Source: Orobanche coerulescens
Taxonomy: Eukaryota; Streptophyta; Magnoliopsida; Lamiales; Orobanchaceae
Direction of reading: 5' to 3'
Assembly (NCBI GenBank): GCA_033398695.1
Contig: CM065801.1
Location: 48,742,358-48,806,357, forward strand
Length of the DNA stretch: 64,000 nucleotides
Positions 1-8,086 of the stretch are shown here, piece by piece. A model generated the notes under the pieces. It was given only the letters and a program-made list of their open reading frames with translations. It did no database searches and had not been told where the DNA came from. The translations under genes and the position numbers were made by a program. Position 1 is the first letter of the stretch. Each line of letters starts with the position of its first letter.

Positions 1-16
1 TTTTGGGGGTGTTACA
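1..16 (+). repeat. 3' terminus of an LTR
   Basis: The window opens on GGGGGTGTTACA, the 3' end shared by the chromovirus-type LTRs here. The first 16 bases match the end of the solo LTR at 59681. No primer-binding site follows, so this is either a solo LTR end or the right edge of an element. Confidence 0.6.
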
Positions 17-212
17 ACCTGGATCACACACCTTGTCCATACACGTCATGTACCGGACTCCAGAGGCCTCGTCAGACCCTACCTGGATCACACACCTTGT
101 TCGTACACATCATGTACCGAACTCCAGAGGCCTCGTCAGACCCTACCTGCATCACACACCTTGTTCGTACACATCATGTACCGAACTCCAGAGGCCTCGT
201 CAGACCCTACCT
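17..212 (-). repeat. minisatellite, about three units of 63-66 bp
   Basis: Three tandem units contain the core CAGAGGCCTCGTCAGACC. Read on the minus strand, the core (GGTCTGACGAGGCCTCTG) resembles the GGTTCGACGGGACCTCTGG core of the minisatellites in the plus-strand LTRs at 6935 and 47178. It is the leader minisatellite of the minus-strand LTR fragment that contains it. Confidence 0.75.
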
Positions 213-1161
213 GGAACACACACACATCGACACGACACAATTCATAATCATTAAATGTCAAGCCATTCCACATTACACCGAAATGTACAATCAAGTATGT
301 AAACCATAACAACACAAACATCATGATCATCACAACGACTCTTAACCAACATAACACACATTCGGTACACAATACATTGAACAAACACGTGTACAACCAT
401 CTCATATGTACATCGCAATCCTGCACAAATGGCACAACGCCTAACACGTATACCAATATATCACTATTATCACAAAGCCTTCAAATTTCGGAAAACACAA
501 CCAACTCAAACGGAACATATTTACGGAGGCAAGCAAAATCGTCATACATATCATACGTAATTACTATTCACAAGATACAAGTCGTATAATAAGATACGTG
601 CCTTAATAACCGCTACCAAACGCTCCGAAGAACACGGTTCGACCGGGAAGCTCGGACCCCGAAGAAGACAATGAACGGAAGGGTTCCGACTCGAGTTCTT
701 CACAAGAGTTCGACCCTAACAACATATAATCAATAAATCATCGATCATACGAGGAAGAATAATAGTAGAACGCCCGAAAACCCCTCTATGACATTTTATC
801 GGACACCTTCAAGGCGTCGATCAAGAACTCGACCAAAACAACGAATCGATACGATCCAACCATGGAATAACAAGGGAAATGATACAATACATCTAAATAA
901 TCATCAATCCATCACAATCCTAAGTTAAATCGGATTAAACGGACGAAATCGAACAAAATACCCAAAATCCCCAAAATTAGATTTCTAGAAAATCTGACCT
1001 GATTCGGTAGATCGGAGGATGTTATAGGATGGATGATTGATGATATGAAACTCAAAACTTCATGGATTAATTGTATAACAACATCCTTCCATGATTCCAA
1101 CACCTCCAGCCGCGGAAGAGAAGGAAAACCGAGTGAAATGGTCAAGAAAAACGCCGCTAAG

Positions 1162-1170
1162 CCTTAAATA
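1162..1170 (-). promoter_or_regulatory. putative TATA box of the minus-strand LTR fragment
   Basis: TATTTAAGG on the minus strand lies just downstream of a GC-rich block with repeated CGATTCGTCGTAA-like units, the same order seen in the other LTRs. Confidence 0.4.
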
Positions 1171-1844
1171 AAGTTAATCACGGCCGTTACGACGAATCGC
1201 CATGGCCGAACACATCGCTCGAAAATGCCGAACGCATGACGTTATCGCCGTGGCCTTACGACGTAACCGCCTTACGACGAATCGCCGATCACTACCGCAC
1301 GTTACTCGGCCAGTGGCTCGCCCGAGCATGCCCGCCATGACTCGCCGACCAACTACGACGGCCCGAACGACCCCGAAACCCGAACCTGAGTACGAATCGA
1401 AGATACGGTTACGAAGTACTCGAAAAGACGAATCCGAGCACTAATAGAACACACGATTCCGACTACCCAAAGGCTCGAAATTCGACAACGGAAAGTAATT
1501 ACCCCAAACTTTGGGAAATTACGAAAATGGCCCAAAACGCCCCAAAATCACGATACGTGATCGAATAACCAAACCGAAGCTTGCAACATGAATAATAACA
1601 TTAAATGGACTTCCGAGAAACTCGAAACAACAGTTTCGGACGAGATTCGCGAGAATCGAACTCATGTGCGGAAAAGTCATTTAAGAACACGAAACTCAAA
1701 AAAACGATACCGAAACGAACTCGGATGACAAAAAGTGTAGAATTAAATATTTTCAGAATGACGAAACGGTCAAAAGACAGTCGTCAAAACGGACTCCGGA
1801 CAAAAAAAGAAATTTACCGAAAATCGAAAATTGCGGATATTACA

Positions 1845-2728
1845 ACTCGGTCTCTTCCGGAATACGCGCAAGGACACGGCGCTAAATGCCGGCCGTGTGT
1901 GAAACGGCCCAAGACACGGACCTTGTTGCGCCGTATGTGAAACGACCTACATAACACGGTCCTTTTTGCGCCATGTTGTATGGTCGTTTTGCCTTGAAAA
2001 ATTCCCGTCGTTGGATTTGATCTTGTTTTCCGTCCTTTTTGATGCTTCATGTTAGTAATCTGTAAAATAACCATTTTTAGCTCATGTTTGGACATATCTG
2101 TAAAATATGTATTTTTAATCACAAATCAGTACGATTATGCCCGGAAAAAGGAATATTTTGTATATGAATTTTAGATCAATTATGCACTAATCAATAAACA
2201 TGTGAACCTTATAACCGAATTTTATGGTGTTCTACAAGATATCTCCAGAATCTTGCTACGTTGGATTATTGGAAGTTATGATTCAGATCCATGTTAGACG
2301 AACTACGGTGTTATAGTTGTAGAATCCGACCGAATGATGTGTATGACTTTGTTTGGAAGATCATGGAATTGTTGTTCGAATTAGTAGTGTAGTGATGATT
2401 TAAACGGTTTGGGTTGGGGCAGATTCGTACGTTTTTATGATCGGGTAGATTACGCCTCTTAATTCTAGCATGATGTTTAGAGCGATTATCCAGAACCATT
2501 AGTTATACCGATGTTATTGTTCGCTGAAGGTTTGGATTTTGGTGGAATAATCGAGTGAGAGTTCTTCGAGCGGGTTGAAGATTGTTCGTAGTAGCAATCC
2601 TTGTCGCCATTTCTAAGGCAAGTATCGTATTTTGAATATTGATTTAATGTTGATGATTTTGATCATGTACATTGTTATTCATGTTGTTGAACATGAGATT
2701 ATTCCAGTTAAATTGGCATATTATCGTA
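1845..2728 (+). mobile_element. left part of an interrupted LTR ('LTR-X')
   Basis: This non-coding stretch begins with repeats around GTGTGAAACGGCC (about 1890-1960) and holds the donor-like TAAGGCAAGTATC at 2614-2626 seen in every chromovirus-type LTR here. It stops at 2728 where the Tat/Retand element is inserted, and resumes at 21930 after the duplicated TCGTA. The LTR 5' end is not identifiable. Confidence 0.55.
2724..2728 (+). repeat. target-site duplication TCGTA, left copy
   Basis: TCGTA directly precedes the LTR start at 2729 and matches 21925-21929 exactly. Confidence 0.9.
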
Positions 2729-2904
2729 TGTTGTGTCAAGAATTAACACCTTCCGACCGGCGATCGCCTAGGAGGTCGGGCGACCGAGTCACTGCCGAGC
2801 GGCCAAGGCAGATCTGCCGATCAGCGACCAGGCGGCCGAGCCTTAACCCAGCGGACAAGCTATATCGGCCAACCGAAGGTCCCAGGACAAGTCCCGGTGC
2901 CGAG

Positions 2905-3140
2905 CGATCGACCTCAGATACGATCGTCTCTCGGCACTCGGCGACCGACTCCTGGCAACTGACTAGCGGACGATCATCTCTCGGCACTTGCCGACCGACC
3001 CTCGGAGACCGACCGTCTCTCGGCACTCGGCGACCGACTCCTGGCGACCGACTAGCGGACGATCATCTCTAGGCACTTGCCGACCGACCCTCGGAGACCG
3101 ACCGTCTCTCGGCACTTGCCGACCGACCCTTGGTGACCGA
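2905..3140 (+). repeat. U3 short-repeat array
   Basis: Alternating units of about 50 and 39 bp built from CTCTCGGCACT, GACCGACT and GGACGATCAT recur through this block, upstream of the TATA box at 3632. The same array is in the 3' LTR (about 20772-21010) and in the fragment at about 27640-27835, with fewer or rearranged units in the last. Confidence 0.75.
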
Positions 3141-3631
3141 CCAAGTGCCGACCCTCAGCAACTGGCCGATGGCGATCCCTGATGACCAACTAGAGACGAT
3201 TGCCTCATGTCGATCAGCACCGATGGCCATCCAGTCGGCAAAGGCCGAACCTTAAGACTGGCACCACGTGCAAGGGCCGAGACAAGATCCACGAATCTCG
3301 GGCCATTGACCACAGCCTGGCAGAATCTCTCCACCAGCCGACAAGCCGCCGAAAGCTGTCAGTAGGGCCGCATGTGACTATTAGTTCTGCCGAAAGCTGT
3401 CAGTAGGGCCGTATGTTGACTAACTCCGGATGCGTGCTGGCTCCTCATTGGACCGCCCAGCTGTAGCCAGCACCTGCCTTGGACTTTAGCCCGACAGCCA
3501 GCATCTTACTTGGACTTTAGCCCAACAGCCCAGGAGACCGCCCCATTATAATATTGGCCGGCAGACGATCGGCAGATTATTATAATGGCCGGAAGGCGGT
3601 CGCCCGCTAGAGGACAAGACCTGGCTGCCCC

Positions 3632-3639
3632 TATATATA
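3632..3639 (+). promoter_or_regulatory. TATA box of the Tat/Retand-like 5' LTR
   Basis: TATATATA in the context CCCCTATATATACAAGG, downstream of the GC-rich repeat array and followed by a pyrimidine-rich start region. It marks the probable U3/R boundary about 30 bp downstream. The 3' LTR has the same box at 21499-21506. Confidence 0.65.
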
Positions 3640-4057
3640 CAAGGCTCCCAGCACTTGTATTCCTCTCTGCAATATCGCGACTTGAGCATACAATACAGGA
3701 GCAAATACACAGCACTTGGCTAATCTCCAACTCTTGGCAACAGCTATCATTCGGTCTTACTTCTTCCGGCCTCTCTCATCACGAAGACGATCGGCAGGAA
3801 CGAAGAACACCGAGCTTCGCTCAAGAGCCGGATTAACAGAGTCTTTTTACACTCATTGTATTTAGATTTCTCTCATTAATACTTGTATCCACGAATATTC
3901 GTATTAATATCATCTCGCGAGAGCATTCAAGCCCGGGCCTAACAAACCCGGCAAATCTTGTATTATTTATCTTCTCTCGGAAGTGCTCCCGCAATTGTTG
4001 TTTGTTGTCCGTCTCCAGCAGTATTTAATCTTCGGATAGATATTTTGGGCAACAACA

Positions 4058-4080
4058 ATTGGCGCTAGAAGAAGGGCATC
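4058..4080 (+). other. putative primer-binding site
   Basis: ATTGGCGCTAGAAGAAGGGC directly follows the 5' LTR end, where a tRNA 3' end should anneal. TTGGCGC starts are usual for Tat-type elements. I could not assign the primer tRNA with confidence. Confidence 0.55.
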
Positions 4081-4185
4081 TAACCCTCACATTTTTATTT
4101 CTACCGTCCCGAAGAACACTCACTGTTCTCGGGGCAGATACTTGAAGTGACACTCACTGCACTTCAAAGAAATCCTTCAGAAATC

Positions 4186-4704
4186 ATGTCTTCCGCCTCC
4201 GCATCGAAGAAAGCCGCGACTCGCCGGCTGCACCTGCCTGGCCCCACCGAGCCACAGCCGATGGTGGAGGGTAGCCGCCGCGGTCAGAGACGCTCGATCC
4301 CGTCCCTGGACGGCGGCCCAAGCCTCTCGCTCGATCGGTTCCGAACCAAGGAACAGATCGAAGGGTCCCTGGCCGTCCTATAGGAGCGACGGAGTGCTCT
4401 CGACGCGCCCCCTGCTATCACCCCCTCGGCCGTCCGCCGGAAGTCCAAGCGGAAGCTCAAGGCGTCACTGGCCGAGCGGTCGCCAGGAGGCTCTCGTCCG
4501 CAGGAAGAGGCGCTCGCCAGCAGGGGCACCTCTGTCTTCGATCGCCTGGGCAGTGACCCAACCTGGCGACCGGGGCAGTCCGGCCCCAGCTACGAGACGA
4601 CGGAGTATGAGTCCGTCACCAGGAGCTCGGCCTACCCAGCTCCCAGAAGGCAGCCAAGCCGTCTGGCTCCCCCTCGCCAAATAGCCGAGGTCGGCAGCAG
4701 CGGA
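4186..4704 (+). pseudogene. gag: gag, N-terminal part (Tat/Retand-like)
   Basis: This is the start of the capsid-type gag gene. The ATG at 4186 opens a basic, serine/proline-rich N-terminal region. A TAG at 4381-4383 interrupts the frame, after which it stays open to the nested insertion at 4710. The C-terminal end of this part includes SVFDRLG, a motif I associate with the N-terminal region of plant gypsy gag. GTG and other upstream starts are possible, but the ATG gives the usual beginning. The frame resumes in phase at 19043 when one GTCCG copy is discounted. The premature stop makes this copy defective. Confidence 0.75.
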
Positions 4705-4709
4705 GTCCG
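4705..4709 (+). repeat. target-site duplication GTCCG, left copy
   Basis: GTCCG lies immediately before TGTAATACCCG at 4710 and is repeated at 19038-19042 after the last LTR. Confidence 0.92.
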
Positions 4710-5245
4710 TGTAATACCCGCATTTTTCTTTCTTTCTCTTCTGTTTCGTCCAATCGTATCGACTCGACTGTGTTCGTTGATGCTTCTGACCTGGTGTTGT
4801 TTCTCACCTTTGTCATTCGAGCGAGTTCTGATATTGTCCCAAATTGATCTATATATCGTTGTGACCTTTTCATGTTCGGAAAATTAGTCTCGTTTTCGAT
4901 CTTCCAACCCTTGGGCGGTGGAATTCCGTATATGTTCAGCGATTGGCTCGCGTTTTGTTTGATGTACCGTTGGGTTGGTCAATCGTATTGATTTTCGTCC
5001 GTTGTGTTTTGTGTATGTTCGGATAATTGACTTGATTGTATTATCCAGTTGATGACGCTTGTCACTTGTTGGTTTTATTATATCCCTAGCCGCGGCGTTG
5101 TGTTGGTCGTCGTGGAGCGTGTTTTCACGCCGCATATTCCTTTGCGTTGCTTGTAACGTTTCGCCGATGGGCGTAAGTTACGCGTTTCCTTGCGTATCTC
5201 GTTGAGTTTTCCTGGCGGGATATTGCTTCTCCCTACTTGTTTTAA

Positions 5246-5280
5246 GTTTCGGGACGAAACTTCATTTAAGGAGGGTAGAA
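5246..5280 (+). other. embedded polypurine-tract module (inner, 'PPT-B')
   Basis: TTTCGGGACGAAACTTC followed by TTTAAGGAGGGTAGAA directly precedes TGTAATATCCGC at 5281. This is the pol-end/polypurine-tract/LTR-start arrangement that ends the coding chromovirus here (52850-52880), yet in this copy it lies inside the LTR. The same module is at 10717-10751 and 16187-16221. Confidence 0.8.
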
Positions 5281-5648
5281 TGTAATATCCGCAATTTCGA
5301 ATTTCGGTAATTTTCTTTTTTCGGAGGAAGTTCGTTTTGAAAACTCTATCATGACCGTTTCGTCATTCCGAGATTGATTAATTCTGCACTTTTTGTCATC
5401 CGAGTTCGTTTCAGTGTCGTTTTGTTGAGTTCCGTGTCCTTAATCGACTTTTTCACGTGGGAGTTCGACTTTGTAAAGTCACCATTAATTTTTGGTAACT
5501 CCAAAAATTCTAAATCTTTGCAATATTATAGTGCATCGAGTTAGCTTTCCAATGGTTCAAACGGTGAGTCAATTGGAGTCCGGACGAGAGAGTTATGGTC
5601 GTTTTAGCTCACCCGCTCGTTATTGGCCGATCACTGCCGGCCGAACTC

Positions 5649-5945
5649 GGCCGTGTCGTCCGACACGGCCCGTGCCGTACTCGTCCGGAAATGCCGGAGT
5701 CTCTGCCTCAGGACCCGACCGTGTCGTCCGACACGGCCCGTGCCGAACTCTTCCGGATAAGCCAGAACCGACTGCCGACACGCCCGACCGTGTTCCAGGA
5801 CACGGTCGAGTCATGCCGACCGCCGCTCGGACGGGTCACTATCGGAAGGCCCTCCACGCCGCGACCGTGTCAAGCGCAGACACGGTCGAGTCCTGTCGCC
5901 AGCTGTGCGACACGAGCGTGCCGATCGTCACGGGCCTTGTCCGGC
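5649..5945 (+). promoter_or_regulatory. U3 palindrome array of LTR1
   Basis: Inverted repeats of the form CCGTGTCG-TC-CGACACGG recur at 5651-5668, 5719-5736, about 5785-5808 and about 5862-5888, with a degenerate fifth at 5906-5945. Spacing is about 70 bp. The last ends just before the TATA box at 5959. Equivalent arrays are at about 11117-11412 (LTR2), 16590-16885 (LTR3) and 22640-22925 (second copy). The position suggests repeated transcription-factor sites; no factor is identified. Confidence 0.6.
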
Positions 5946-5958
5946 AGGCGCCAACCCC

Positions 5959-5966
5959 TATAAAAG
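5959..5966 (+). promoter_or_regulatory. TATA box of LTR1
   Basis: TATAAAAG within CCCCTATAAAAGGCCC, immediately after the palindrome array. Transcription probably begins near 5990. Confidence 0.7.
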
Positions 5967-6566
5967 GCCCCGCAGACGCTTTTTCTTGCCATTTTTCACC
6001 TTCTTCCTCTCCTCTTCCGCACTGGCGTGTTCTAAGCTTGAAGCCATGTTGTTTAACAACATATCCATGAAGTTTGGAGGTTCATATCGTCAATCATCCG
6101 TCCTATAACATCCTCCGATCTACCGACCAGCCGATTTCCTAGAAATCTAGTTTTGGGGAATTTGGGGTTTTGGTTGTTTTCGTCCGATTAATCCGATTTA
6201 ACTTAGGATTTTGATGGATTGATGATAATTTAGATATATTATATCATTTTCTTTATTATTCCATGGTTGGATCGTATCGATTCGTCAATTTGGTCGAGTT
6301 CTTGATCGATGCCTTGAAGGTGTCCAGAAATGTCATAGAGGGGTTTTCGGGCGTTCTACGATTATTCTTCCTCGTATGATCGATGATTTATTGATTATAT
6401 GTTGTTAGGTCGAATTCTTGCGAAGAACTCGAGTGGAACCCTTCCGCTCGTCGTTTTCTTCAAGCTTTTCGATCGTGGCGTATTCTTTGTCTTCACGAGA
6501 ATTGTAGGTGTTCGAGGTGTCCCGACTGAGCCGTGTTCGTAGGAGTGTCCGGTGTCGATTATCGAG

Positions 6567-7736
6567 GCAAGTATCTTGCCCATACATTATGTGTTTTGTG
6601 GATATTACGGTTGTTAATCGTCGATATGTGCTAAATAAATATTAATAACCATTTTTCAAAAGAATCGGAATATTTATCATCATGGTTTTTGTAAAGGTGT
6701 CCCGTGTGTGTTGGGAATTAATGTGCTTAGATGAATATGTGAGTTTGTGTGATATTAGTTGTGTCATTCAGTACTGTTGAAATCTTGTGCTTCCTTGTGA
6801 ATCGTATCATTACTTGGTCGTGAGTATATGTTGGATGAACTGGCCATTCTAGTAAGGTACCTCGACTATATATATACTGTGATTGACCTTCGAGGCTTGT
6901 GGTTTGCAACTGTGATTTTGGAACGTGTGTTGTTGTTCTTCCACCTGGGGATGGCGTGTGGCCTATGGGGGCCGATACTAATGGGTACGGCCACGGAAGT
7001 GAACTTGGGTGCGTGTGTTGATGTTCTTCCACCTGGGGACGGTTCGACGGGACCTCTGGGGGCCGATACTAATGGGTACGGCCTCGGAAGTGGTTTTCCA
7101 CCTGAGGACGGTCCGACGGGGCCTCTAGGGGCCGATACTAATGGGTACGGCCACGGGTTACCAAGTGTGGTTTCTGTGATATTGATGTTGATGTTTTGAT
7201 GATTAATTGTGATATTGTCCGGAGTATCACAATGCTTTGCGCTCGGGGTCGAGAGACATTATATATCGAGTTTTGGTGCTTGACTAGAATGGCATAGGAA
7301 TAATGTGTTATGTGTAATGTGTCCTTGTAAGTGAATTGAATTGGATGATCGGGTCGTGGACCCTGTGTTTTGTAACCGGAATGGTTGGGTCGTGGACCCC
7401 GTGTTTTGTTAAACGGATTTGCATTTTGGAAAATGAACTTTGGGGCTGTGACCCTAAATGATTTTCGAGGAATTTAAGAACTTTTCAATTTCTAATGTTT
7501 TTAAAACTCCCGAGATTTGGAAATGTTTTCAAAGTGCTTACTTACTTCGTTCTACTTTCAAGACTTGAACTATTTTTAACTAAATATACCTCGGGAAGTC
7601 TTTCGTTGTATTCTCGGAACGTGTTGTGCATGGCTCGTATTTGCACTTTATACTTGCACTAGCGAAACAGTGGAGTTTTGCTAACCCCCGAGTAATCGGG
7701 GGGGTGGATATCTGTATTGTGTCCAGGTACATGCAG
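6567..7736 (+). other. predicted GC-AG leader intron in LTR1
   Basis: The left edge is GAG|GCAAGTA and the right edge GTGTCCAG|GTAC; a second AG at 7746 is possible. CTAAC at 7681-7685 could be the branch site. It is followed by CCCCCGA-GTAA-TCGGGGG (7685-7702), a perfect 7-bp hairpin that would bring branch site and acceptor together. The span removes the minisatellite. The sites recur in the same order in other LTR families. The intron itself is an inference without transcript data. Confidence 0.45.
6935..7165 (+). repeat. LTR1 leader minisatellite (69-bp unit)
   Basis: Units built from TTCCACCTGGGGACGGTTCG and CTAATGGGTACGGCC recur three times; the two right-hand units are 69 bp apart and the first is about 20 bp longer. 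Because 69 is divisible by three, the repeat reads as a Gly/Pro-rich peptide in one frame. Confidence 0.85.
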
Positions 7737-8052
7737 GTTTTCGGGAGCAAGACACAGGATCGGCACGAGGGATGATGAAAGACGAATGATACTAATCACA
7801 CGAAGGCCAGTTTTGGGTTCAGTTAGTCGGAGTCCATTGTATTGTCTTTTCCGCTGTCCTATTGTTCGTTGTTGCAAGTATTTTACCCTTGTGTGGGTAT
7901 GAGTCTAGATGAGTTTATGTATTTTGATTTGTAAGTCAGTGGCGAAAGACCAAATCGGTCTATTGGTCCGTTATTTTGATTCGTCGGTATGTAATGTAAT
8001 GTGTTGTTTTGATGTCTAGCCTGGTGGATCCTCACGGAGAGGGTCTGCGGCG

Positions 8053-8086
8053 TGTAATATTCCCGGTTTGATCTGGGGGTGTTACA
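8053..8086 (+). other. LTR-end hairpin (LTR1)
   Basis: TGTAATATTCCC at 8053 is followed 22 bp later by GGGGGTGTTACA (8075-8086). As RNA the arms pair over 12 positions, three of them G-U. The left arm copies the LTR's own 5' end. Confidence 0.6.

Larger units (their letters stand above)
17..1844 (-). mobile_element. minus-strand LTR fragment of the non-coding (LARD-like) family
   Basis: Reverse-complemented, 1844 downward starts TGTAATATCCGCAATTTTCG, like the inner LTR start of the LARD-like copies (5281). It continues with the same motifs as 5300-6600, including the stretch matching 6300-6450 (here about 680-840). Order on the minus strand is LTR start, GC-rich repeats (about 1190-1400), TATA-like TATTTAAGG (1162-1170), a degraded donor-like AAGGCACGTATCTT (about 592-605) and the minisatellite (17-212). 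The LTR 3' end is missing. It carries no gene; short ORFs here are incidental. Confidence 0.7.
2729..4057 (+). repeat. 5' LTR of the Tat/Retand-like element
   Basis: It starts TGTTGTGTCAAGAATTAACA and ends GGCAACAACA. The first third is GC-rich and full of GATCG and GACCGAC motifs, with an internal repeat at about 2905-3140. A TATA box follows at 3632. It is nearly identical to 20596-21924 and of equal length (1329 bp). ORFs through it are repeat artefacts. Confidence 0.9.
4710..8086 (+). repeat. LTR1 of the LARD-like array
   Basis: It begins TGTAATACCCGCATTTTTC and ends GGGGGTGTTACA (3377 bp). In order it holds a 571-bp leading segment, an embedded polypurine tract and second LTR start (5281), a palindrome array (5649-5945), a TATA box (5959), a donor-like site (6566/6567), a minisatellite (6935-7165), a branch/hairpin/acceptor module (7681-7736) and a terminal hairpin (8053-8086). 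No gene is present; the 123-residue ORF through the minisatellite is discussed under rejected items. Confidence 0.9.

Noticed and set aside
1202..1444. Possible host exon in the GC-rich part of the minus LTR fragment
   Set aside because: The surrounding sequence aligns in order with LARD-family LTR motifs on the other strand; no splice sites or domain support a host gene.
2632..3182. 146-residue and overlapping Arg/Pro/Ser-rich ORFs in the Tat/Retand LTR (also 20595-21122, 27614-27874)
   Set aside because: They are readings of the GACCGAC/CTCTCGGCACT repeat array, open in several frames on both strands.
5649..5945. Regularly spaced palindromes considered as a CRISPR array
   Set aside because: Plant LTR context, degenerate repeats, spacers that are also repeated in the other LTRs, and no cas genes.
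5492..6070. GC-rich ORFs over the U3 palindrome array (also 10962-11576, 16433-17014)
   Set aside because: Absence of stops follows from GC content; the reading frames differ between LTR copies because of small indels.
6828..7199. 123-residue ORF with Gly/Pro-rich repeats through the LTR minisatellite (also 12264-12674, 17783-18154)
   Set aside because: The frame is open because the repeat unit is 69 bp. The ORF starts differ among the three LTRs, and related LTRs have arrays with unit lengths not divisible by three, so coding is unlikely.
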